57,945 nt of DNA. Source: Bacteroidales bacterium (GTDB taxonomy: Bacteria > Bacteroidota > Bacteroidia > Bacteroidales > UBA932). The stretch spans positions 1-57,945 of the forward strand of contig JAKSKK010000012.1 in NCBI GenBank assembly GCA_024401745.1. The letters run 5' to 3'. The position numbers were made by a program, and so were the translations under genes. The notes under the pieces are model-generated. The model saw only the letters and a list, made by a program, of their open reading frames with translations, was not told where the DNA came from and did no database searches. Positions within the stretch are counted from its first letter, which is position 1. Every line of letters starts with the position of its first letter. This document shows, one piece after another, positions 42,619 to 50,077 of this stretch.

Positions 42619-43524
42619 ATGGAAAAGGTCAAATTCTATTACAGAGAGCAGGAATGCTCTGATGTCTTCAATCGGCTCGGGAAAGTATTCAATGCCAATA
42701 CGCCTGAAAACCACCCTGCCATTTTCAATACCAGTGAGGATTACATGGCTGCCATGTCAATCCTGGCAGCCAGTGCGAGAATGTACTCTCAAATAAGGAT
42801 TTTCGCATTCCAGTTGATGAGCAATCATATTCATCTGGTCGTTGCCGGAGACGAACGGTCTATAATGGATTTCTTCGCTTATTTCACGTTGCGGCTGGAA
42901 AAGTATTTCGAGGGAAAAGTCGACTTGAGCGCATTCAATTTGAAACTCTTCCCCGTTGAGACTCTGTCCTATTTAAGAAATGCAATTGTCTATGTGAACA
43001 GGAACGGCTTCGTTGTCAATGATGATGTGACTCCGTTCTCCTATCCGTGGGGGACGAGCCAGTATTTCTTCCAGCCTGTTGCCGTCAGATATGCGCGGGC
43101 ATGTGGAAAATCCATGACGGTAGCCTGGTGGCGGCGACTGATGCACACAAGAGATGTGGATTCCTATAGGACCATGAAACTTGTTGATGGGTATGTCTCG
43201 CCTCTTGCTTTCTGTGACGTCAAGGCTGCCGAGTCGGTGTTCAGGGATGCCAGACAGTATTTCTATCTGATTTCAAGAAAGGTTGAGGCTTATTCGGAAG
43301 TTGCAAGGACGCTGGGGGAGTCCGTTTTCTATAGCGATAATGATCTGTATATCTCAGCGAAGAAAGTGGCAATGGAACAATTTGGCTCGAATGACATTGC
43401 AACCCTCCCGGCAAGCCAGAAGATTGACTTGGCAAAACATCTTCATTTCAACTACAATGCTGGTGAGAAACAGCTCCAACGCCTTCTGAAGATAGATTCC
43501 GAGATATTGAAAGCAATCCTCTGA
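42619..43524 (+). CDS. Y1 (HUH) transposase, IS200-like/REP-associated
   Basis: The 301-residue protein has the HUH motif in LMSNHIHLVV (His70, His72) and a downstream catalytic Tyr in NAIVYVNRNG (Tyr125). This order is that of the IS200/IS605 Y1 transposase and REP-associated tyrosine transposase (RAYT) families. The C-terminal half (about 150-301) has a helical region ending LHFNYNAGEKQLQRLLK that could bind DNA. The gene has no TnpB partner and is flanked by related palindromes at both ends, which favours RAYT over an autonomous IS605. Codon use appears more AT-rich than its neighbours. Confidence 0.8.
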   Translation: MEKVKFYYREQECSDVFNRLGKVFNANTPENHPAIFNTSEDYMAAMSILAASARMYSQIRIFAFQLMSNHIHLVVAGDERSIMDFFAYFTLRLEKYFEGKVDLSAFNLKLFPVETLSYLRNAIVYVNRNGFVVNDDVTPFSYPWGTSQYFFQPVAVRYARACGKSMTVAWWRRLMHTRDVDSYRTMKLVDGYVSPLAFCDVKAAESVFRDARQYFYLISRKVEAYSEVARTLGESVFYSDNDLYISAKKVAMEQFGSNDIATLPASQKIDLAKHLHFNYNAGEKQLQRLLKIDSEILKAIL

Positions 43525-43755
43525 CAGCCCTTCGTCCATAAATCTGTTACAAATGTGCCCGCCAAATACCTTTTCTCCATAATGTCCTTAATATTGTGGA
43601 GAATCATTGATATATTGATGAAAAAGGCAGATAATTAACGCTTCTATGGAGGAATCGCTCATTTTGTCCACGATTTAGCCGGATTTCTGCTCTGCGATGA
43701 CAAAGTTATGCTCGCTTTTCCATTACCGCGGCCAGCCTCTTTAAGGCCACCACGG
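43525..43755. other. Non-coding right part of the transposase element
   Basis: No gene is apparent. It holds a palindrome TTCTCCA/TGGAGAA spanning about 43571-43603, the inverted CTTCTATGGA (43641-43650), and leads into the right palindromic repeat at 43756. With that repeat and the following spacer it forms a 329-bp gene-free stretch up to 43853. Confidence 0.5.
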
Positions 43756-43807
43756 TATTATACCAACGGCAGACGAGACCATGAGGCGTACGTCTGCCGG
43801 TATGGTA
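43756..43807 (+). repeat. Right palindromic repeat of the transposase element
   Basis: This copy begins TATTATACCAACGGCAG and contains a perfect 9-bp stem CGGCAGACG/CGTCTGCCG (43767-43775 and 43791-43799), with outer TACC/GGTA. It is in the same orientation as the left copy. Confidence 0.7.
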
Positions 43808-43853
43808 AAGGATAATGAAAGCAGGCCGACTATTGCTGGCCGGTCGACGAGGA

Positions 43854-44366
43854 TTAGCGGCTGAGCGTCACTCTATAGTGATCGACTCCAACATAGTTAC
43901 CTTTCTCGTCATGAACGTCATTCTCGCGGGTGAGACAAAGTGTGCTGTTGTCCTGTTTGATGACATTGTATGTCAAGGTCCTTATTGTCATTGAAGCATC
44001 CCCATGATATCCAGTTTCCGGATCATCAAAACTCCATTCAAAATGTCTTTCCGGAATGGTGATACAAGAAGAGGCGCTGTCAAATACATAATCAAATGAT
44101 CCCCGAAATTCGGGAAACCTTGTCAACCCATATTCACTGATGATTGACGGACAGGGTATGATGGATGTCTTGGTGAACTCCATCTGATCTCCTTCATAGA
44201 AAATGACTCCATCTTCTTTGGTGTTGATAGGTCCGCTTGTTCCATCAGTCGTGAATGTCTGGTCGACATTCTCGACCGTGCATACTCCAAGAATGTTCTG
44301 CTCCTGGATCTTGCTGCAGGCAGTAAGCGCTATTGCGAGTACAACGATGGCAATCTTTTTCATCAT
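43854..44366 (-). CDS. Hypothetical lipoprotein, 170 residues
   Basis: The protein has a lipoprotein signal peptide (LAIALTAC, Cys17); ATG 44363 is an alternative start. The mature part is beta-rich with GVIFYEGDQMEFTK, GSFDYVFDSASSCITI, TIRTLTYNVIKQDNSTLCLT and a C-terminal VDHYRVTLSR. The layout recalls small lipocalin-like lipoproteins of Bacteroidetes, but I cannot name a family. It lies just beyond the right end of the transposase element and is transcribed in the same direction as the lipoprotein gene on the element's other side. Confidence 0.65.
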   Translation of the reverse strand: MMKKIAIVVLAIALTACSKIQEQNILGVCTVENVDQTFTTDGTSGPINTKEDGVIFYEGDQMEFTKTSIIPCPSIISEYGLTRFPEFRGSFDYVFDSASSCITIPERHFEWSFDDPETGYHGDASMTIRTLTYNVIKQDNSTLCLTRENDVHDEKGNYVGVDHYRVTLSR

Positions 44367-44409
44367 GAGATATTGTCTGATAAACCAAGTATTGGTGATT
44401 AATATACAA

Positions 44410-44437
44410 AAAGGGAGGCCAGCTATGACCTCCCTTT
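44410..44437 (-). terminator. Intrinsic terminator of the 3-keto-glycoside operon
   Basis: AAAGGGAGG (44410-44418) pairs perfectly with CCTCCCTTT (44429-44437) across a 10-nt loop. On the minus strand the stem runs into TTTTTG. It lies 20 nt after the stop codon of the last operon gene. Confidence 0.85.
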
Positions 44438-44457
44438 CCGGAATATGTGAACCTGTA

Positions 44458-45348
44458 TTACTTCACGAAGGGTGCTGCGATGAGGTACTCAGCTGACTCC
44501 TTGCAGGTGCGGAGGATTCCGCCTTCTTCCTCAGGGTAGCTTGAGCCTTCCATCTCGACTACGATGTCCTGGGTGCCGGAAGTCTCGAAGTTGCCAAAGA
44601 TGGCGTCGAAGCCGACCTTGCCGCTCTGACCAACCTCAGCAACGTCCTTGATGTGCAGACAGGTGAAGCGGCCGGGATACTTCTTGAAATACTCCACGGG
44701 GCTTACGCGTGCGTTGTCTGCCCAGTATACGTCCATCTGGAAGAATACGAGCTCGGGATCGGTGTTCTGAACCATGAAGTCGTAAGCGGGAACGCCCTCT
44801 ACCTCGTTGAACTCATGTGAGTGGTTGTGGTAGCCGAACTGCATTCCGTTCTCCTTCACGAGCTTGCCGATTGCGTTCATGTAGTCGCATACGACCTTGA
44901 GGTCCTTGAGGTTGTCGGGAATGTTGATGCCGGGAGCGACCATGTACTTCATGCCGGCTGCCTTGTGGCAGGCGATAGCCTCTTCCCACCAGGGCATTGC
45001 TGCAGAGAAGTCACCGCTTGCGATCTCCTCGTCCTCGAGGTAGCGAACTACGTGTGAAGAGAGGGTCTTGAGACCAGCTGCCTTGATGGCTGCCTTGAAC
45101 TCCTCGCCTGTAAGGCCGTAGAGCTTGCCTTCGCCATAGCATGCAGCCTCAACTGAGGTGTAGCCATAGTCAGCGATTGCCTTGAGTGTAGCCTCGCTGT
45201 TCTTTGCGAACTTCTCAGGGTTGCCGATGAGGTCTCTTACTGAATAGAGCTCGATGCCGATTTCCTTCTTGGCTGCCTCCTGCTCCTTGGGAGCGGCGCA
45301 TGATGCCAGAGCTACGGCTGCAATTGCGAAAAGTGCTATCTTGCGCAT
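44458..45348 (-). CDS. Lipoprotein sugar isomerase/epimerase-like TIM barrel
   Basis: The 296-residue lipoprotein (VALASC, Cys17) has the AP-endonuclease-2 TIM barrel: IGIELYSVRDL, YGYTSVEAACY, MQFGYHNHSHEFNEVEG, FFQMDVYWADNA, RFTCLHIKD and DIVVEMEGSS, with conserved His, Glu and Asp ligands. Homologues encoded beside DUF1080 and Gfo/Idh/MocA genes take part in the 3-keto-glycoside route as isomerase or lyase/hydratase. The Sec lipoprotein signal places it in the periplasm or on the surface. It is the last gene of a three-gene operon, 2 nt after the DUF1080 gene. Confidence 0.85.
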   Translation of the reverse strand: MRKIALFAIAAVALASCAAPKEQEAAKKEIGIELYSVRDLIGNPEKFAKNSEATLKAIADYGYTSVEAACYGEGKLYGLTGEEFKAAIKAAGLKTLSSHVVRYLEDEEIASGDFSAAMPWWEEAIACHKAAGMKYMVAPGINIPDNLKDLKVVCDYMNAIGKLVKENGMQFGYHNHSHEFNEVEGVPAYDFMVQNTDPELVFFQMDVYWADNARVSPVEYFKKYPGRFTCLHIKDVAEVGQSGKVGFDAIFGNFETSGTQDIVVEMEGSSYPEEEGGILRTCKESAEYLIAAPFVK

Positions 45349-45350
45349 GT

Positions 45351-46202
45351 CTAGAGCTCTTTTACGCGGATGTTACGATACCATACAACGTCGCCGTGAT
45401 CCTGGAATCCGAGGTAACCCTCGTGGTTCTCGCCACCGCAGTTGTTGAGAAGCTCGAATGCGAGAGGCCATGCCTCCTCGCTGAACTTGCTGGCCTGGAG
45501 CATCTCTGTCCAGCGCGGGGTCCACAAGTGATACTCGAGGACGTTCTCGTCGTTCTGGTAGTGAACAACGGTGCCCTGGAATACCATGATCTTGCCCTTG
45601 TTCCACTCACCGTAGGGGTTCTGGTTCTGGGGCTTTGCAGGGATCATGTCATAGAGGGAAGCTGACTTGCGGTTGCCGTCGACACCGAGGAATGAATCGG
45701 GATGATTCTCGTTGTCGAGGATCTGGTACTCGGGGCATGAGATGTAGATAGGCTCATACTGGTCCTCACCCTTGTCGTTCTTTGTGGTGACTTCCTGTGC
45801 AAGGTAGAATACGCCTGAGTTGGCAGCCTTCTCGACCTTCCATTCGAATTCGAAGATGAAGTTCTTGAACTTGTGAGCGAAGATGAGGTCGCCACCGTCG
45901 CCTTCCTGTGCCTCGCCGCCGCCGGTGCCGTTGAATGTGATGCATCCGTCAACGATGGCCCACTTTGAAGGAACGCGGTCCTTGCCATAGCCTCTCCAGC
46001 CATTGAATGTCTCGCCGTCGAAGATCTGGATGAATCCCTCTTCGTCGGTGGTGAAGTCTGCGAGGTCTACCTGAGGAGCCTCGACTACGGTGTAAGCGGG
46101 AACGCCGCCTTCTTCAGCAGCCTTCTTGTTGTTGTTTCCGCCACATGATGCAACTGCGAATACGAGTGCGATAGAAGCAGCGATTACAAGTGCCTTTTTC
46201 AT
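45351..46202 (-). CDS. DUF1080 (3-keto-disaccharide hydrolase) lipoprotein
   Basis: The signal peptide ends FAVASC (Cys20). The 283-residue protein has the concanavalin-like DUF1080 fold with FIQIFDGETFNGWRGYG, KWAIVDGCITF, GDLIFAHKFKNFIFEFEWKV, NSGVFYLAQE and a final GYLGFQDHGDVVWYRNIRVK. The family includes 3-keto-glycoside hydrolases/lyases. It lies between genes for a Gfo/Idh/MocA oxidoreductase and a TIM-barrel isomerase, the expected partners: the oxidoreductase makes the 3-keto sugar, this enzyme breaks the glycosidic bond. Confidence 0.9.
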   Translation of the reverse strand: MKKALVIAASIALVFAVASCGGNNNKKAAEEGGVPAYTVVEAPQVDLADFTTDEEGFIQIFDGETFNGWRGYGKDRVPSKWAIVDGCITFNGTGGGEAQEGDGGDLIFAHKFKNFIFEFEWKVEKAANSGVFYLAQEVTTKNDKGEDQYEPIYISCPEYQILDNENHPDSFLGVDGNRKSASLYDMIPAKPQNQNPYGEWNKGKIMVFQGTVVHYQNDENVLEYHLWTPRWTEMLQASKFSEEAWPLAFELLNNCGGENHEGYLGFQDHGDVVWYRNIRVKEL

Positions 46203-46230
46203 TTTTGATATAAGATTTAGATGTTAGTGA

Positions 46231-47727
46231 CTAGTCCTGGGGCATCTCAGGAAGTGACCAGCCCTTGCGGTAGGTCTTCTTGATGAGGCTCTTTGCGTAT
46301 TCATTTGCATTGACGGGCTCTGTCCAGTCCTTGTTGAAGGTAGGGTGACCGTCGTGAATCTCGAAGCCGTCCTTGATGCATGTCTGGATCGTTGCATCGG
46401 CGGGGATGTTGGTGAACTCCATCTTCTCGCCGTCCCACTCGAGAACCTGGTTGAGGCCCTGGAGACGTACTGCGAGAACGCCCATTGCAACCATCTCGTT
46501 GAAAGGACCTGCCTCGCTGAAGTCTGAAGCGCTCTTTACACGTACTGAAGGATCCTCCTTGCAGGCACGGATCCAGTCCTGCTGGTGAGAGGTCTTGATC
46601 TCGCGGAGAACGTGGGGAACCTCAGGGTTGCGGCCTGAAAGGAGCCAGGGATTAACACCGTAGCAACCGCAGATGAGGGTGTCTTTTGTACCGTGGAAGA
46701 TGACGCATCCACCGGCGTCGTTGAGGTCGATGCCCTCGGGCAGACCCTTGAAGCGCTCGGGCTTGATGCCGCCGTCGTACCAGTATACGTCAACCTCGGG
46801 CATGGCAACCTTAGGCATGTTGTCACGTGCGGGGAAGGTGAACTTCACGGTCTGAGCTGAAGGACAGCAGTCGGTGAGGAGGAGGGTAGAGCTACCCTGG
46901 ACCTTGGTAGGATAACCGAGCTTGAGGCCCTTGAATACAGGGTGGAGGATATGGCAAGCCATGTCGCCGAGAGCGCCGGTACCGAAGTCCCACCAGCCGC
47001 GGAAGTTCCAAGGAGTGTAGATCTTGTTGTAGGGACGCATGGGAGCGGGTCCTACGAAGTTCTCCCAGTCGAGAGTGTCAGGAATGGGATCGGCAACCTC
47101 GGGACGGTTGAGGCCCTGGGGCCAGATAGGACGGTCGGTGAATGCCTCTACCTTGGTGACCTCGCCGATCTCGCCGTTCCAGATCCACTCACAGATCTTC
47201 CTTACGCCCTCGCCTGAAGCGCCCTGGTTACCCATCTGGGTAGCGACGTTGGCCTTCTTTGCGAGCTTGGTGAGCAGACGTGACTCATAGACTGTAAGGG
47301 TGAGGGGCTTCTCGCAGTATACGTGCTTGCCTGCTGCAAGAGCTGCTGCTGCGATGACTGCATGGGTGTGGTCTGCGGTTGCGATGACAACACCGTCAGC
47401 CTGGTCGAGAAGCTCGTCGAACATCACACGGTAGTCCTTGTATCTCTTTGCGTTGGGGTATTTCTCGAAGATATGCATTGCATAGTTCCAGTCAACGTCG
47501 CAGAGGCCGATGAATTCCTCGGTCTCCATCTCGGCGAGGTCAGCGGCGCCACGGCCACCGATACCTACTGCGAGGAGTTTGAGCTTGCGGTTAAGGGGTG
47601 CGGGAGGTACGTCCTTCTTTTTCTTGGGGTTCTTACCCATGAGGGCTGTAGGTGCTACTGCCAGACCGAGAGCTGCTGCAGAACCGGTCTTGAGGAATGA
47701 CCTCCTGGAGATGTCTTTTGATTCCAT
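46231..47727 (-). CDS. Tat-exported Gfo/Idh/MocA family oxidoreductase (3-keto-glycoside operon)
   Basis: ATG 47727 gives an N-terminus MESKDISRRSFLKTGSAAAL, a textbook twin-arginine signal, without a lipobox. The 498-residue protein has the Rossmann motif LAVGIGGRGAADL, the catalytic YCEKPLTLT, and family landmarks FRGWWDFGTGALGDMACHI and WIRACKEDPSVRV. It should oxidise C3 of a glycoside with bound NAD(P). Its Tat signal depends on the TatAC pair, which is encoded 5 kb away. It is the first gene of the operon with DUF1080 and the isomerase. Confidence 0.9.
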   Translation of the reverse strand: MESKDISRRSFLKTGSAAALGLAVAPTALMGKNPKKKKDVPPAPLNRKLKLLAVGIGGRGAADLAEMETEEFIGLCDVDWNYAMHIFEKYPNAKRYKDYRVMFDELLDQADGVVIATADHTHAVIAAAALAAGKHVYCEKPLTLTVYESRLLTKLAKKANVATQMGNQGASGEGVRKICEWIWNGEIGEVTKVEAFTDRPIWPQGLNRPEVADPIPDTLDWENFVGPAPMRPYNKIYTPWNFRGWWDFGTGALGDMACHILHPVFKGLKLGYPTKVQGSSTLLLTDCCPSAQTVKFTFPARDNMPKVAMPEVDVYWYDGGIKPERFKGLPEGIDLNDAGGCVIFHGTKDTLICGCYGVNPWLLSGRNPEVPHVLREIKTSHQQDWIRACKEDPSVRVKSASDFSEAGPFNEMVAMGVLAVRLQGLNQVLEWDGEKMEFTNIPADATIQTCIKDGFEIHDGHPTFNKDWTEPVNANEYAKSLIKKTYRKGWSLPEMPQD

Positions 47728-47773
47728 AAGATATAGTTTTAGATGTGATTTTGCATAAACGTACGAAATTAAC

Positions 47774-47808
47774 AAAAAAACTGCTGACTTTTATTCAAAA
47801 TCAGCAGT
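47774..47808 (-). terminator. Intrinsic terminator of the glycoside hydrolase operon
   Basis: ACTGCTGA-C-TTTT (47780-47792) pairs with AAAATCAGCAGT (47797-47808), leaving one bulged C and a 4-nt loop. On the minus strand it is followed by a run of seven T (47774-47780). It ends the GH operon 25 nt past its last stop codon. Confidence 0.85.
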
Positions 47809-47833
47809 AATTATCAAAAATATATGCAGCTGT

Positions 47834-50077
47834 CTATCTGGCCTTGATCAGGTAGCAGCCGTGAGAAGGCACGGTGAAGACGTCGGCGTTCCTGCCGCTG
47901 AGGTCCTTCTGCCTCCAGAGGTCCCTGAGCGCGGCGCCCTTTGCGATGCCGAGTTCGGCTGCAGGGAGCTTGATCGTGACCTCATCGGCACCTATGTTGA
48001 AGATACCTATGGCCTTGCCGTCCTCCACGTCCTTCATCCATATCTGGATGTCACCTTTCTCCCAGACCTTCTGTGCCTGCTTGCCAAGCACGTCCTGGTT
48101 CACGCCGATGACTTCGGCGTTGCTGAGAAGACCGATGGTGAACTTGTCCATCTGAGCCATGTCGCAGCCGATGAGAAGGGGCGCGGTGAGCAGGCTCCAC
48201 AGGGTTACGTGGGTGTACTGCTCGTCAGGAGTGAGCCGTGACTCGTGCAGACTGCCCCAGCCAACCTTGCCGACTATCATCATGTCGGGGTCGTTCCAGT
48301 GGCCGGGACCGGCGTAAGGATACTGCACGGTCTGGTTGAATCCGATCTGGCACAGGGAGTTCCAGGTGTCGGTGATGTCGCCTGTGGTGCGCCAGCAGTT
48401 GGCGTCAACCTCGGCACCCCATTCCCAGACGTTGTCCATGCCGTACTGGCAGAGGCTGTAGAGAATGTCGCGGTTCTGCTCGCGCAGGATCTTGCCCATG
48501 AGCACGTAGGGGCGCATGTACTCCTCGCGCACGGGATTGCCTATCTTGTCGAATTCCTTGCCGTAGCCGCACCAGTCGTACTTGAGGTAGTCGATACCCC
48601 ATTCAGCGTAGGTTTCGGCGTCCTGTGCCTCATGGCCGAGCGAGCCGAGGTACTTGCCGCAGGTGAGGTCGCCTGGAGATGAGTATATACCCATCTTGAG
48701 ACCGTTGGAGTGCAGCCAGTCGCCGAGAGCCTTGATGTCGGGGAACTTCTCGTTGGTGAGGATGCGGCCGTCCTTCGCGCGCTCGGGAGCCTCCCATGCG
48801 TCATCGATGTTGATGTAGGTCCAGCCGTAGTCGATGAGGCCGCTGTCGATCATGCCCTGGGCAGATTCGCGAACCCTGTCCTGCGATACCTGCAGGCCCC
48901 AGCAGTTCCAACTGTTCCATCCGAGGGGAGGGGTGATGGCCATCTTGTCGCCCACGATGAAGCTGAAGTCCTTGCTGTCGGTGCCCTTGTCGTTGGTGGC
49001 CACGAACTTCACGTCGTACTGGCCAGCGGTGGCTATGGAGCCGCTGATCACGCCCTTCTCTGCATCGAGGGCCAGGCCTTCGGGAAGGCCTTCGACCTCA
49101 TAGCGGATGGGCTTGTCGCCGCTTGCGGGAATCTTGAAGATCACGGGGCTGCCGGGACGCACGCCGTATACCTTCGGACCGTTGATCCTGGGCTCTGCGG
49201 GTGCGGCGGGGGTGAGGATGTACTTGGGCGATACCTTGGTGAGCACCTTGCCGTCGAGGGCTGCGGTGATCACGTGGCGGCCGTTCTCCCTGGTGATGAC
49301 TTCAGTGCTGAAGGACTCTGCGAACCCGATGCTGGCGTCGTCGACGGTCAGCAGGACCTCGGTCTTGCCGCTGTCGGTGTCAAGGTCGGTGAGCACGAGC
49401 TGTCCCTTGCAGGGCTCGACGTTCATGTTCGTGATGGTGACGGTGTTGTTGAGCATGCCGTCCTCGGTCTCGATGCTTCTGATGTCGCCGTAGATGGCGC
49501 TCTCGTTGAAGTGGTTGTTGGTCTCGGGCATCTTGTCGGCAGGATATGAAAGGATGCTCACGGGGCCGTCCCACATGCCGCCTTCCTCGCCGTTGTCCAT
49601 CACCCTGATGGCGATCACGTTCTTTCCGCCCCAGTTCAGGGCAGGGTCGTCTCCGTCGATGTAGTAGTGCCTGTCGACGTCGTAGTAGGTGAGCACGTCA
49701 TTGCTGTTCAGGATGAATCCTGTGTTCATTCCGCCTATGTACTTGCCGTTGACGAAGGTCCAGTCCATGTCGTCGATCTTTGCGAGATTGAGCATGAGCT
49801 TGATGTCCTTGTTCGATCCGGTGAGCTCGGGCAGGTCGAAGGTGAAGCGGTATACTGAGTAACCGTCGTAGCCTTCATAGCCCTGAGCCTCATAGACGTC
49901 CTTGATGTTGATTTCTGCCCACTGCGAGTCGTCGAATGCGGGGGCGAGCCATGCGCTTTCGAAGCCGGTGCTGAACTTTGCGGTGTCGAAGCTTATCTCC
50001 TCCACCACCTGCTGAGCCTTGGGCGCGCATGAAACAAGGGCGGCCAGGGCCGCCCCGATGATGAATAGTCTCTTCAT
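47834..50077 (-). CDS. GH27 alpha-galactosidase-like lipoprotein with N-terminal beta domains
   Basis: The 747-residue lipoprotein (LVSCAPK, Cys17) has an N-terminal jelly-roll domain (about 30-180; SAWLAPAFDDSQWAEINI), a beta-sandwich at about 200-290 and a putative-Ig domain (about 300-375). The GH27 barrel starts at ITPPLGWNSWNCWG (about 381), with the nucleophile Asp501 in YLKYDWCGY and acid/base Asp567 in WRTTGDI. GH27 enzymes release terminal alpha-galactose (or alpha-N-acetylgalactosamine). It is the last gene of the GH operon; its ATG overlaps the GH3 stop as TAATG. Confidence 0.88.
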   Translation of the reverse strand: MKRLFIIGAALAALVSCAPKAQQVVEEISFDTAKFSTGFESAWLAPAFDDSQWAEINIKDVYEAQGYEGYDGYSVYRFTFDLPELTGSNKDIKLMLNLAKIDDMDWTFVNGKYIGGMNTGFILNSNDVLTYYDVDRHYYIDGDDPALNWGGKNVIAIRVMDNGEEGGMWDGPVSILSYPADKMPETNNHFNESAIYGDIRSIETEDGMLNNTVTITNMNVEPCKGQLVLTDLDTDSGKTEVLLTVDDASIGFAESFSTEVITRENGRHVITAALDGKVLTKVSPKYILTPAAPAEPRINGPKVYGVRPGSPVIFKIPASGDKPIRYEVEGLPEGLALDAEKGVISGSIATAGQYDVKFVATNDKGTDSKDFSFIVGDKMAITPPLGWNSWNCWGLQVSQDRVRESAQGMIDSGLIDYGWTYINIDDAWEAPERAKDGRILTNEKFPDIKALGDWLHSNGLKMGIYSSPGDLTCGKYLGSLGHEAQDAETYAEWGIDYLKYDWCGYGKEFDKIGNPVREEYMRPYVLMGKILREQNRDILYSLCQYGMDNVWEWGAEVDANCWRTTGDITDTWNSLCQIGFNQTVQYPYAGPGHWNDPDMMIVGKVGWGSLHESRLTPDEQYTHVTLWSLLTAPLLIGCDMAQMDKFTIGLLSNAEVIGVNQDVLGKQAQKVWEKGDIQIWMKDVEDGKAIGIFNIGADEVTIKLPAAELGIAKGAALRDLWRQKDLSGRNADVFTVPSHGCYLIKAR

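Larger units (their letters stand above)
42279..43807 (+). mobile_element. IS200-like/RAYT element bounded by related palindromic repeats
   Basis: The two ends share a 22-nt direct repeat beginning TATTATACCAACG (42279-42300 and 43756-43777, one mismatch), extended by a similar CATGAG-CGT segment. Each copy leads into a hairpin: ACGAGG/CCTCGT at 42296-42317 on the left, CGGCAGACG/CGTCTGCCG at 43767-43799 on the right. A single Y1 transposase gene lies between. Subterminal TCCATAGAAG (42352-42361) recurs inverted at 43641-43650. Boundaries are my estimate. Confidence 0.65.

Noticed and set aside
43805-43853. GGCC-containing inverted repeat as terminator of the transposase gene
   Set aside because: The stem is about four base pairs and lacks a T-tract; it lies well beyond the transposase stop codon.
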